64,000 nt of DNA from an uncultured Bacilli bacterium (lineage in GTDB: Bacteria; Bacillota_I; Bacilli_A; RF39; UBA660), in the NCBI GenBank assembly GCA_910580185.1, contig CAJTWC010000001.1, positions 62,001-126,000 of the forward strand. The letters run 5' to 3'. This document shows, in pieces, positions 10,581-18,616 of the stretch; the stretch's first letter is position 1; every line of letters starts with the position of its first letter. The notes below the pieces were generated by a model. The model saw nothing but the letters and a program-made list of their open reading frames with translations. It did not search any database and had not been told where the DNA came from. The position numbers and the translations under genes are program-made.

Positions 10581-11129
10581 TCACCATATACTTTCTACAT
10601 TTTTTAAATTATCTATATATACCATACCAACACTATTTCTATTATCTATTCTTTGCAACATTTGTTCATATCTATTCGAATAAACCGAATAATCAACTGA
10701 TGGATCGCTTTTTAACAAATCGCCAGCTACGCCATAAGGCATTATTTCTAGTACATCATCATCTAATTCAAACTCATAATCATCACCAGTTTCATTAGTG
10801 ATTGTTTCTGGGTATTTATAATAATAGATTGTTACTTTGCCCACAAAGTCATCCGGAAATATTATATCTTTGCCTATAACTTGAAAGCTAGTTCCAATTA
10901 TTTTAAAAATTTGAAACATACTAGATGACATAGGCATTACCTTATTATCTTTTACTGTATATTCCATTTTAGCTGGAATTTTTTTTATTCTTGATAATTC
11001 TAATTGAACTTGATTTATTACAGAATTTATTTTATTAGATATATCGGGATCATCAGTTAAATTTTCATTATTATCGTTAAGTTCCTCAATTAAACCTAAC
11101 ACTTTTACTTTCATTTCTTTTAACGTCAT
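10581..11129 (-). CDS. Head-tail adaptor protein
   Basis: This 182-residue protein is helical at the start (LKEMKVKVLGLIEEL, then ISNKINSVINQVQLELSRI), has a beta-rich middle (VTIYYYKYPETIT) and ends in helices (VLEIMPYGVAGDLLKSDPS, then SNRYEQMLQRI). This layout is typical of phage connector adaptors that dock below the portal, such as the P22 gp4 and HK97 gp6 groups. Its place between the coat region and the nozzle gene supports this. Confidence 0.7.
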   Translation of the reverse strand: MTLKEMKVKVLGLIEELNDNNENLTDDPDISNKINSVINQVQLELSRIKKIPAKMEYTVKDNKVMPMSSSMFQIFKIIGTSFQVIGKDIIFPDDFVGKVTIYYYKYPETITNETGDDYEFELDDDVLEIMPYGVAGDLLKSDPSVDYSVYSNRYEQMLQRIDNRNSVGMVYIDNLKNVESIW

Positions 11130-11137
11130 AATATCTC

Positions 11138-11488
11138 CTATCTAGGATTTATATCAGTATTTTCTTTATAAATTCCTTTTATCGTTCTTATTTCTTCTTC
11201 TAAATCTTTTAACTTATATACAGGAACATTTGGAACTATATATCCTTGATGCTCATCCCATATTAATATTGTATTTTCAGGCATTTTTTGAGTTAATTTA
11301 CTATATTCAATACTCTTTATTCCTTCAAATTCACTTTCTTCATTGATTTCTGTTATTAATACTAAATTTTCTAATACTTGATGTACCTTTTTGTCTTCTG
11401 TATATTCATCAAATTTTGTTTCTTTTGTAATAGTTCTTCCATAAAATTGTTTTAAATTTGGTTTTAAAGTAAATAATTCATTATTCAT
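11138..11488 (-). CDS. Phage protein of unknown function
   Basis: The 116-residue reading starts at ATG 11488 because a strong AAGGAGG lies five bases before it. An upstream alternative start would extend it by 13 residues with no ribosome site. It contains KMPENTILIWDEHQGYIVP and a short helical C-terminus. It lies between the coat and adaptor genes, downstream of a hairpin terminator, so it may be a head-completion or decoration component. I do not recognise the family. Confidence 0.7.
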   Translation of the reverse strand: MNNELFTLKPNLKQFYGRTITKETKFDEYTEDKKVHQVLENLVLITEINEESEFEGIKSIEYSKLTQKMPENTILIWDEHQGYIVPNVPVYKLKDLEEEIRTIKGIYKENTDINPR

Positions 11489-11544
11489 AATTTCCTCCTT
11501 AAGTCGCGAGTGATGGAATTGCACCACCTTAAAACTTTTCCCAC

Positions 11545-11567
11545 GATAAAAGAGGCTTATCGCCTCT
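11545..11567 (-). terminator. Intrinsic terminator after coat gene
   Basis: On the minus strand AGAGGC pairs with GCCTCT around a short loop and is followed by TTTTAT. It begins seven bases after the coat stop codon. A terminator directly after the major coat gene is common and keeps coat mRNA abundant compared with downstream tail genes. Confidence 0.75.
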
Positions 11568-11573
11568 TATGGC

Positions 11574-12431
11574 TTATATAGCCGTTTTCATTACATATAC
11601 TTCTTTTGGTCTTACAATTTTAGCACCGAATACATATAGAGCTTTTACAGCGTCTGAAAAACCATCTTCTGGTCTATATGCTTCTACCTTATTAATTTGT
11701 TCTGCGAATGCAATAGCTTTATCTGTTCTTAAAATGTTATATCTTACATTATCAGTAGTTGCTGATGTTGTAGCTTTACCAGTTGGTAATAAATTTTCAA
11801 TGCATACATAAGCATTATTGATTTTACCAACAGCTCCCTTCTTTAAAATCTCAGGGTTATTTGTCGATAATTCTGTTAAACATTGCCTATAAGTAGTAAA
11901 TACTTTTGGAGCAAGTTCTAAATAGAATGTATCAGTAACTCTACAATTATTTTCATATAATGCAGTAAATCCATCTTCTACTGATGACATAGCATTTGAA
12001 GTAGTTAAAGTAATAACGCTAGAACTTACATTAACAGTTGGTGTAGTAGCTTCAACGTCAGCTTTTACAAGACTAGCTACATATTTATCACCTTCTTCAG
12101 AAAGTCCTAATGCTGCTTCTCTGCAACCTTCTTCCATTAATCCTGGAACAGATTGTGCTTTATCAACATCTTCTACCTCAATATTGTAATACTTATATTG
12201 ATCTAGTTTTAATGTTTGACTTCCATCAGTTAAAGATTCACGTGTTATAGCTGTCCCTGGAACGTAAGTTCTAATAGTTGGACGAGCAACATTTAAGATT
12301 TTTAGTTCTTTTGCATTCTTAGTTTCTTTTTCATATTGAAAATTACAATGACTTCTTAAAGAAGTTATAGTTTTTAAAGATTTTAAAATTTGTTTTGACC
12401 AAATTGTTTGTTGGAAGTTAGCAACTGCCAT
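11574..12431 (-). CDS. Major capsid (coat) protein
   Basis: This 285-residue protein (MAVANFQQTIWSKQILKSL) has the N-terminal arm and RPTIRTYVPGTAITRE segment seen in P22-type coat proteins with the HK97 fold. A long helix follows (AALGLSEEGDKYVASLV), then a beta-rich domain and an RYNILRTDKAIAFAEQINKVE segment near the C-terminus. It lies directly downstream of the scaffold gene and upstream of a strong terminator. A good AAGGAGATGA ribosome site precedes the ATG. Confidence 0.85.
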   Translation of the reverse strand: MAVANFQQTIWSKQILKSLKTITSLRSHCNFQYEKETKNAKELKILNVARPTIRTYVPGTAITRESLTDGSQTLKLDQYKYYNIEVEDVDKAQSVPGLMEEGCREAALGLSEEGDKYVASLVKADVEATTPTVNVSSSVITLTTSNAMSSVEDGFTALYENNCRVTDTFYLELAPKVFTTYRQCLTELSTNNPEILKKGAVGKINNAYVCIENLLPTGKATTSATTDNVRYNILRTDKAIAFAEQINKVEAYRPEDGFSDAVKALYVFGAKIVRPKEVYVMKTAI

Positions 12432-12445
12432 TTATAATCATCTCC

Positions 12446-13288
12446 TTACCATTTATAACGAGATTTCATAACAGCCTCCCATACTTTAGGATCGTCTAAT
12501 TCCTCATCAGTCATTTTATCGACCTCTTCTTTTGTATAGAAATCTTTTATTTTTTTCTCGTTATCATTAGACTCCATAGAGCCTATTTTTTCATATTTTT
12601 TCTTGTTATTTTTGTTATAAAGATTAACAATATCTTTTAAATTTGCTTTTGTACTAAACATTTCTGAAAAAGTTTTAAATTCTTTTTCTTCAAGTAACTT
12701 AGGATTTACTCCTAAATCGATAAGTTCTTTCTTACTTTTTTCGTACATAAGCCTTTGTGATAAAGTATCGAAAATAACTTGTTCTTTTTTATTTAGATTG
12801 TTATATCCAATATTCGCTAACCTATTAGCTTCATTTTTAGCTTCTGATATTCCTAATTCAAGGATTTCATCTGCTTCAGCTTTTCCTAATACAGATAGCT
12901 CTCTATCAGTTAAACCAGGTTTTACTGGTTCAGGTAAATCAATACCTTGCTCTTTCCAAGCTTCTCTTAAAGTGTTTTCAGCTTCAGATAAATTATCTGT
13001 ACCTAAACCTTTATTCAAAAGAGTTTCCAAATTAGTAAATTTAGCTATCTCTTTTTGATGTTCTCGCTCTTTCCTATTTAACCTTTTTTGTATCATCGCA
13101 TTCATTTCATCCTGATATTCAGGGTGTTCTTCCAATATATCTGCTAATGATTTTGGTTCTTCAATAGTTTCTTCAGTATTTTCTACTTCAGTGGTATCAG
13201 TTAGCTCTATACCTTCCTCTATTTCTTCTACTGTTTGAGTTTCAGTATTTTCAGTTTCGTTAGTTTGTTCTAACATTTCATTTTCCAT
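12446..13288 (-). CDS. Capsid scaffold protein
   Basis: The 280-residue protein has a very acidic N-terminus (about residues 1-50, rich in Glu and Thr), followed by charged helices (LADILEEHPEYQDEMNAMIQ, then RLNRKEREHQKEIAKF). This composition and the position between portal and coat genes are typical of phage scaffolds, which guide coat assembly and leave before DNA packaging. The C-terminus (MTDEELDDPKVWEAVMKSRY) is helical and basic and could bind coat. Confidence 0.85.
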   Translation of the reverse strand: MENEMLEQTNETENTETQTVEEIEEGIELTDTTEVENTEETIEEPKSLADILEEHPEYQDEMNAMIQKRLNRKEREHQKEIAKFTNLETLLNKGLGTDNLSEAENTLREAWKEQGIDLPEPVKPGLTDRELSVLGKAEADEILELGISEAKNEANRLANIGYNNLNKKEQVIFDTLSQRLMYEKSKKELIDLGVNPKLLEEKEFKTFSEMFSTKANLKDIVNLYNKNNKKKYEKIGSMESNDNEKKIKDFYTKEEVDKMTDEELDDPKVWEAVMKSRYKW

Positions 13289-13360
13289 TTTTCCTCCTCA
13301 TTTAAAGTCTGGTAGACTGTTTATTCCATTTGCTTTTTAACTCTTCAATGTTTGGAGCAT

Positions 13361-13397
13361 AATAAAAGAACCTAAATTGCTGTATTTATAGGTTCTT
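13361..13397 (-). terminator. Hairpin terminator at the 3' end of the portal gene
   Basis: On the minus strand AAGAACCTA pairs with TAGGTTCTT around a 14-base loop and is followed by TTTTATT. It overlaps the last codons and stop of the portal gene. It could reduce read-through from the packaging genes into scaffold and coat, or process the mRNA. Confidence 0.55.
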
Positions 13398-15072
13398 CAT
13401 TATTTATATTTTCTTGATTTGTTGAAATTTCAACATTTTCTTCTTCGTCTAGTAATTGATTTGCTTGATATTCCAATTGCAAAGCACGTTGTTCAACTTG
13501 TGCTATTCTTTCTTGAGCTTCTTTTCGTTTTTTAACTATTTCTTCTAATTCTGCTTTTGGCATGACACTATCATTTGGTAATGCATCCACATATTCTTCT
13601 AATGTTATCTGGCCAGACGTAAATAGGTTTTCTAAAGATAATTCTTGTGCATATCTATCAAATGCACCCTTAGGTGTAATATCTATTTTTACGTTTGCTT
13701 GTAATGTTTCTAAAGCAATAGGTTCTATTCCCTTTAAAACTTCTACCTTTTCTCCTGTTGATGGATCTTCTTCTTCATCAACATAATTAAGAGTATCTTC
13801 TGAATACGTACGCCAAATTTCTAACCAGTTTCTCCCAACATCTTCAAGAAAGTATTTTAATGACTCTAACTGTTCATTAAGTGGTTGCTGATTTGCTTCT
13901 TGTATTGCTAAAATAGCTTTCCCAGAAGCAGTAGATGGATCAAAATTACCAGTAGCAATATCTCCAGCCCCTGCTAATTCTTTAGTATTCGTCATAATTT
14001 CAGATTGTATCAAAGATGCATCTGAACTCATATTAGCCGGTATTGTAGTTGTGAATGCCTTTTTTACATCATCAGTAGATTTACCACTGACTTTTATTAT
14101 TCCACCTATCTTATTCGCCTCTGAAGGATTAGTAACATCATCTATATTAATAATTTTTTGGGGATATGCAGTTTGTTTTACTGCAATAGCTCTTCTCATA
14201 GCAGTTTTATTAATCTCCAATTGATTTGGAATTATATATTTAACTTCACCCTCACCTCTAGCATAACCTTCTACTTCCTCCCACAAAAAGTGAGATAATG
14301 GATATCTTCTTAAGCCAGAGTCCTTATCTTTTTCTATGACAACTGATTTAGTAGATTTTTCAAAATGTACTGTACCATCTTTTTTGTACATTTTTGTTAA
14401 TATCGTACACATATTATTTACCTCTTTTTTAGCCTTTTCTCCAGCTTCTTCCGAAGTAACATTATCTGGCATTATATATTGCAATAATTCTTCTGAAACG
14501 CCATTATTTCTAGCTATCTCACGTATTTGAGATACAGGTTTTCGTGTTTTTATAATTATATATGGTTGTTCTTGAATATTACTTGAGTTTTCATTTCCAT
14601 AACAAACATCATTTTTACTAATAATTTCATTCGTTGGGTCTTTTGTATCTTCATCATATCTTTGATACAAAATAGCTTCTGAATTAATACACGATTGCTT
14701 AGTTATTTTTCTAACCTTGTAATCCATACTATCTCTTTCCCATACCCTAGAAGCTCTCTTGGTTAAAGCATCACATATCCTATTAGATAATAATCGTTCT
14801 TCTTGTGAATCAATATTATCTGCTGAAAAGTTTATAGCCCATAAATTAGAATTCAACGTACCAACCTTTTGTTTAACTATTGGCTTAATTATATTAAGTG
14901 ATATAGGATCCATATCTCCTAATTTACAACCTGCCCACTGATCTCCATTATACATTCTATTATTTTTATCTGTATCAGTATATAAACCAACAGAACGATT
15001 ATAATTAACGCCACGTTCATATAAAAGATATGTTTCAGTCTTTAACTCATCTTTTAGTTCATCATGAATCAT
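13372..15072 (-). CDS. Portal protein
   Basis: This 566-residue protein begins MIHDELKDELKTETYLLYERG and has a YNGDQWAGC segment near residue 45, typical of P22/T7-like portals. A stem or crown region (SGLRRYPLSHFLWEEVEGYARGEG, described here only in part as YPLSHFLWEEVEGYARGEG), a polyG-like AGAGDIATGNF and GKAILAIQEANQQPLNEQ near residue 390, and a C-terminal coiled coil follow. It forms the dodecameric ring through which DNA is packaged and ejected. Its ATG overlaps the upstream stop as ATGA. Confidence 0.88.
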   Translation of the reverse strand: MIHDELKDELKTETYLLYERGVNYNRSVGLYTDTDKNNRMYNGDQWAGCKLGDMDPISLNIIKPIVKQKVGTLNSNLWAINFSADNIDSQEERLLSNRICDALTKRASRVWERDSMDYKVRKITKQSCINSEAILYQRYDEDTKDPTNEIISKNDVCYGNENSSNIQEQPYIIIKTRKPVSQIREIARNNGVSEELLQYIMPDNVTSEEAGEKAKKEVNNMCTILTKMYKKDGTVHFEKSTKSVVIEKDKDSGLRRYPLSHFLWEEVEGYARGEGEVKYIIPNQLEINKTAMRRAIAVKQTAYPQKIINIDDVTNPSEANKIGGIIKVSGKSTDDVKKAFTTTIPANMSSDASLIQSEIMTNTKELAGAGDIATGNFDPSTASGKAILAIQEANQQPLNEQLESLKYFLEDVGRNWLEIWRTYSEDTLNYVDEEEDPSTGEKVEVLKGIEPIALETLQANVKIDITPKGAFDRYAQELSLENLFTSGQITLEEYVDALPNDSVMPKAELEEIVKKRKEAQERIAQVEQRALQLEYQANQLLDEEENVEISTNQENINNEEPINTAI

Positions 15073-15320
15073 TTAACTACCTCCTGACCTATTTCAGAAC
15101 CATCATATCGTTCTATATTTTGTAATATAGTTTCTAATCGTTCTTGTTCTTTTTGTTCTTCCTTTGAATTTTTATATTCTCTTATTTTTTTAGGAATATT
15201 AAGTGAAGGCATATTTATACTTTTATTAGTTGAAAGCTTATGTCCATTTTTAAGTCCTAATGTATAAGAGAGTATAATAAAAACACCAAATAAGGTGCTC
15301 GATATTATTAATTCCATCAT
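15069..15320 (-). CDS. Small membrane-anchored phage protein
   Basis: This 83-residue protein has one N-terminal membrane segment (IISSTLFGVFIILSYTLGL) and then a charged helical tail rich in Lys, Glu and Gln. The start is ATG 15320 or the next ATG. It sits between TerL and portal and overlaps both neighbours by a few bases, so translation is probably coupled. I do not recognise the family. A membrane protein in a packaging operon could act in host takeover, or during virion assembly at the membrane. Confidence 0.65.
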   Translation of the reverse strand: MMELIISSTLFGVFIILSYTLGLKNGHKLSTNKSINMPSLNIPKKIREYKNSKEEQKEQERLETILQNIERYDGSEIGQEVVK

Positions 15321-15391
15321 TATTTATCACTCTTTTTCTTTTTAGGTTTTTCTTCTTTTTTGTATTTTTTTCTAAATGCTTTCTTTTTCAT
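15320..15391 (-). CDS. Tiny lysine-rich peptide (23 residues)
   Basis: The ORF encodes MKKKAFRKKYKKEEKPKKKK plus SDK, 12 or more lysines in 23 residues. It has an excellent ribosome site (AGGAGG, seven bases before ATG). Its stop overlaps the next start as TAATG. The tight packing suggests that it is translated. No family is recognised. A DNA- or RNA-binding peptide is plausible. Confidence 0.5.
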   Translation of the reverse strand: MKKKAFRKKYKKEEKPKKKKSDK

Positions 15392-15402
15392 TTTAATTCC
15401 TC

Positions 15403-17196
15403 CTATATAATTGTTAAATCTCCACCCCAATCATAATGGGTTTCTTCAATTTTAAAACCAAAATCATTCTTTATATTTATTGGTTCTTGATAAAATATAA
15501 CCTGTTCTTTTGAATAATAAGCTATAGCTAACGCCATTACTAAATCATCATGGGCACCTTGCTGAGCTTCAGGTCTGCCCTTTTCATTTCTTACAAATGT
15601 TAGCATTTCTTCTAATGTATCCTTATCATTAATTAAATCTGTATGTTCCCTTACTATCTTAACTAATTCGCTGATAATTACAGGTCTAGTTATGGATGTG
15701 GTTTTAAAGCCAAAACTCTTCTGAGTAGTATTAGTGTAAGTATCTTCACGTTCTCTTACAAATAAATTCTTATATCCTAACCTATCTAATTCTTTATTAG
15801 GAAATGAACTATAGTTAGATTCAATTGCAAGCAAGGCATCGTTATAATATTTACCTAAGCAATACATTTGTCTTGTATATAAATCTTCGTCCATTTGATG
15901 CCTTAAAGTAGCTACTTGTTTACCTGTCTTAGCATCGAGAACTTGTCCTATAAAATAATCACTACCTTCACCAGCAGTATCCCCACCAACGCAATACTTT
16001 GTTATAGACGGTTTAGTAGGTAATTCATACAAACTTATAAAGCCATTTGGGTCGTTTTTCCATTTTATGTTAGTTATTTTCTTCCCACGAGGAACCTCAT
16101 CATTATAATCATATATGAAATAGCCTTTTTTTAATATTCGAGGAAGACAACTAATGCGTCTTATTATCAATTCAGAATCAAACACACAAGCACCACTCAT
16201 TAAAAATGCTTCATCAGGTGTACATGGATACTCTTGCTTTATTAAATCTTTATCTATATATCCTTGATATTTTTTATAATACCAATATAATTGTTCTAAA
16301 CTTAATTGTTTAACATCTTTCAACCATTTTAATCTTTCATATATCCAAGTTTTTTTCGTATTTAATGCATTTATAAATTCTTCTTTTATTTCTTTATTAG
16401 GAAATTTTATATTATATTCTTTTGTTTTCCACCATTCAAAAAAACAATTTATATGAGCACCACTTTCCCACATTGTTCTAAAATCATTAAACCCGTTTGC
16501 AGTAGACTCATATATTTTAATGCAGTTTTTTGTAAAAGCTTCTCCCAAAGCAGCTTGAATAGGTGCTATTCCATCTTTCCAAAAAGCGCATTCGGAACCA
16601 TGAAAGAAATTTACAGTTCTTGAACGTCCAACATTTGCCGTTGCAGTATCTACTGACCAAGAACTATTTAGTTTATCAAATAATAATTGTCTTTTATTAT
16701 TAAACTTTTCAGTAGGTTTTAACAATTCTGGTAATTGATTAAAAGGGAATTTTGCCTTATTTTGAAATATAGTTTCAGAATTGTCAGCCTTATCAGCTAA
16801 TGTAAAACCTTGAAAGTTCCTTTTGGTTATACTGCAAGCTTCTTGATACGCAGTTACAAGTGTTGTAAAACCCTGCTGTCTTCCTTTCAATACTAATAAT
16901 GATATATCTGATATTAAACCTTTAGAATAGTCTTCTATAGCCTTATTTAATATATCCATGAATTCTTTTTGAACATCATTCAAAATAAATGGCATAGTGC
17001 GTTGTTCCTTATCTACTACAACAAATACCATTTCTATTAATTTTTCGGGATACTTTATTATTTCTTTTCTTAATTCCACATCTGTTATTATTTTATCAGA
17101 TATAGCATCCCGTAATCGTTTATCATATTCTATATCATGGTTTTCATTCCATTTTTCTTTTCTAATTTCTATAAGATTATCTGCTGTATATCTCAT
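15403..17196 (-). CDS. terL: Terminase large subunit (DNA-packaging ATPase-nuclease)
   Basis: This 597-residue protein has an N-terminal ATPase with a Walker A variant GRQQGFTT (residues about 105-112) and an acidic segment near FFHGSECAFWKDG. The C-terminal RNase H-like nuclease begins with YCVGGDTAGEGSDYFIG (first catalytic Asp), continues with LLAIESNYSSFPNKEL and ends with GAHDDLVMALAIAYY (last catalytic Asp). It cuts concatemeric DNA and pumps it into the procapsid. The ATG overlaps the TerS stop as ATGA. Confidence 0.92.
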   Translation of the reverse strand: MRYTADNLIEIRKEKWNENHDIEYDKRLRDAISDKIITDVELRKEIIKYPEKLIEMVFVVVDKEQRTMPFILNDVQKEFMDILNKAIEDYSKGLISDISLLVLKGRQQGFTTLVTAYQEACSITKRNFQGFTLADKADNSETIFQNKAKFPFNQLPELLKPTEKFNNKRQLLFDKLNSSWSVDTATANVGRSRTVNFFHGSECAFWKDGIAPIQAALGEAFTKNCIKIYESTANGFNDFRTMWESGAHINCFFEWWKTKEYNIKFPNKEIKEEFINALNTKKTWIYERLKWLKDVKQLSLEQLYWYYKKYQGYIDKDLIKQEYPCTPDEAFLMSGACVFDSELIIRRISCLPRILKKGYFIYDYNDEVPRGKKITNIKWKNDPNGFISLYELPTKPSITKYCVGGDTAGEGSDYFIGQVLDAKTGKQVATLRHQMDEDLYTRQMYCLGKYYNDALLAIESNYSSFPNKELDRLGYKNLFVREREDTYTNTTQKSFGFKTTSITRPVIISELVKIVREHTDLINDKDTLEEMLTFVRNEKGRPEAQQGAHDDLVMALAIAYYSKEQVIFYQEPINIKNDFGFKIEETHYDWGGDLTII

Positions 17197-17624
17197 AATA
17201 AATCTTCCAATTTTTCTATTTTGACATTTCCTTCTAATTTAGTCACATATTCACCACTCATTTTATTTAGTGTATCTAATGCTTTTAATCTAGTATCTAA
17301 TTTAGAAACAAATTCACTTTCTATTGTTTCTGTATTTCCTTCTTCATCTGTATGAAATGTTGTAGCTACTTCTTTTATATCTCCATTAATAACATCTGTT
17401 AGCCATTTCATACGTTCTTTAGCACTCATAATGGTTTTATCTTTTAATTGCTCGATAAGTTCTTTATACCTAGCCTGAACCTCGTCTTTATTAAATAACT
17501 TACTAGCTTTATTATCTATCGCATCGTCATCATATTCTGCATTATAGGCATCTTTATATGCTTGTCTTTGACTCATGCCATCTACAATATTATTTATAAA
17601 TTTTTCTTGCTTAGCATTTAACAT
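17193..17624 (-). CDS. terS: Terminase small subunit
   Basis: The 143-residue protein starts at ATG 17624, with AGGTG six bases before it. A GTG three codons upstream is the alternative. The N-terminus (LNAKQEKFINNIVDGMSQRQAYKDAY) is the classic TerS helix-turn-helix, as in the Terminase_2 family, and is followed by ASKLFNKDEVQARYKEL. The protein recognises the phage packaging site and recruits TerL. Its stop overlaps the terL start. Confidence 0.88.
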   Translation of the reverse strand: MLNAKQEKFINNIVDGMSQRQAYKDAYNAEYDDDAIDNKASKLFNKDEVQARYKELIEQLKDKTIMSAKERMKWLTDVINGDIKEVATTFHTDEEGNTETIESEFVSKLDTRLKALDTLNKMSGEYVTKLEGNVKIEKLEDLL

Positions 17625-17643
17625 ATTTAACACCTGCCTTTAT

Positions 17644-17982
17644 CTATATTTCTCTTAAAGTTAATTCTGGATATTTATACTCAAACATCTTCTTTTTTAA
17701 CTTATATACTTCTGTTTTAAAGCCTTTTACATCTTCTACTATTATTTGTTCTCTTTCTATGTCATAATAGCTAAAATCAGCTTTATATGTTATCTTTTGA
17801 TAGGTTTTATTATTCTTTTTAAATGTTGGTTGTAATTCATATATCTTTTGAAGCTCTAGATCCTTTATTAATCCACAACGTTCCATTAGTTTTAATTCAG
17901 TATATCGTCTACCTTCCTTTTGGCTATCAAACTTTATACCATCTATTACAACCTTTTTGTTTTTATATTTGTTATATACCAC
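17644..17982 (-). CDS. DUF1064 family phage protein (nuclease-like fold)
   Basis: This 112-residue protein has the family signature: KYKNKKVVIDGIKFDSQKEG near the start, then the KADFSYYD and VEDVKGFKTEVYKLKKKMF motifs. DUF1064 proteins are small phage proteins with a restriction-endonuclease-like core; their biological role is not settled. The start is GTG at 17982, supported by GGAGGG nine bases upstream. It is the first gene after the structured non-coding stretch. Confidence 0.85.
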   Translation of the reverse strand: MVYNKYKNKKVVIDGIKFDSQKEGRRYTELKLMERCGLIKDLELQKIYELQPTFKKNNKTYQKITYKADFSYYDIEREQIIVEDVKGFKTEVYKLKKKMFEYKYPELTLREI

Positions 17983-18117
17983 TTAAAACCCTCCAAACAG
18001 CTTAATATTTGTGGTCTTCTGTTTCCCTTTTCAACCCTTTTTTCACTATTTGTGAACTTTTAGGATATATTTTCACCCCAAAAGCACTATTTTTCTAAAA
18101 TTTAGTGATTTTTACAT

Positions 18118-18150
18118 AATAAAAACAAGCTAGACGCATCCAACTTGTTT
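18118..18150 (-). terminator. Intrinsic terminator of the candidate ncRNA
   Basis: On the minus strand AACAAG pairs with CTTGTT around a 14-base loop and runs straight into TTTTTATT. The loop contains GTCTAG, which could also pair with CTAGAC of an upstream hairpin as a pseudoknot. It would separate the ncRNA from the terminase operon. Confidence 0.6.
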
Positions 18151-18560
18151 AGGTGTAGTCCGAAGACATTCACCGCAATTTTTTTTAGGAACAATAATCG
18201 CAATTATTTGTTCTCTGAACCTAAATAGTCTAGAACTTCGCAAAGTTTTCTAGACACTATATGGGCTTACAAGTTCTTCACAATGCTTCTCTATGCCATA
18301 TACATTAACCTAATAGGTACTGCACTAACTGATATTGCTATTAATCATTCCTAAATAAGTGGAATATTAGGGGTATTCTCAATTTCGTATAACAGCTATG
18401 CACTTTATGTTTCGTTAGCATCCCTGATTTTTCATAGCTAGGTTGATTATTTATTATACTTTTGAGCAAGCCACTTACACAATTAAATAGTCTTATATAT
18501 CAATCAGTACACTAGCTACTAGAACTAGTGCTTTTAGCAAATAAAATAAGAACTTCTGTG
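18118..18560 (-). ncRNA. Candidate large structured RNA between late regulator and terminase genes
   Basis: No ORF of note lies between 17983 and 18614. On the minus strand I see successive hairpins: CACTAG/CTAGTG (18530-18510), TATATGGC/GCCCATATA (18305-18258), GTCTAG/CTAGAC (18256-18228), TTTAGG/CCTAAA enclosing GAACAAATAAT/ATTATTGTTC (18226-18184), and GGTG/CACC enclosing GTC-TTCG-GAC (18174-18151). The last is a classic C(UUCG)G tetraloop only on the minus strand, which fixes the orientation. A final AACAAG/CTTGTT stem with TTTTTATT ends the unit near 18120. The length of about 430 nt is shorter than the phage-associated ROOL and GOLLD RNAs as I recall them. Identity is unknown. Confidence 0.6.
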
Positions 18561-18616
18561 GATTATTCCACAATAACATTTTACCACAAGAAAAGTGGTA
18601 CAAAGTGGTCCACTTT
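18554..18616. repeat. Cluster of short inverted repeats before the ncRNA (possible late promoter/operator)
   Basis: Three palindromes lie side by side: TGTGGA/TCCACA (18557-18572), TACCAC/GTGGTA (18583-18600) and AAAGTGG/CCACTTT (18602-18616). They share the GTGG/CCAC core. On the minus strand TTGTGG with a 16-bp gap to AATAAT could be a promoter. The stretch directly follows the late-regulator gene, so it is a candidate binding region for that regulator or a terminator of its mRNA. Confidence 0.4.

Noticed and set aside
13289..13371. A small frame encoding YAPNIEELKSKWNKQSTRL after the portal gene
   Set aside because: The codons look natural, but the frame has no start codon and is closed by TAA just upstream. 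It overlaps a terminator hairpin. A frameshift from the portal gene is possible but unsupported.
18001..18614. A group I or II intron, or a tmRNA, in the non-coding stretch
   Set aside because: I find no P7-like pairing, no domain V-like hairpin, no split gene around it, and no tag-peptide frame. A free structured RNA fits better.
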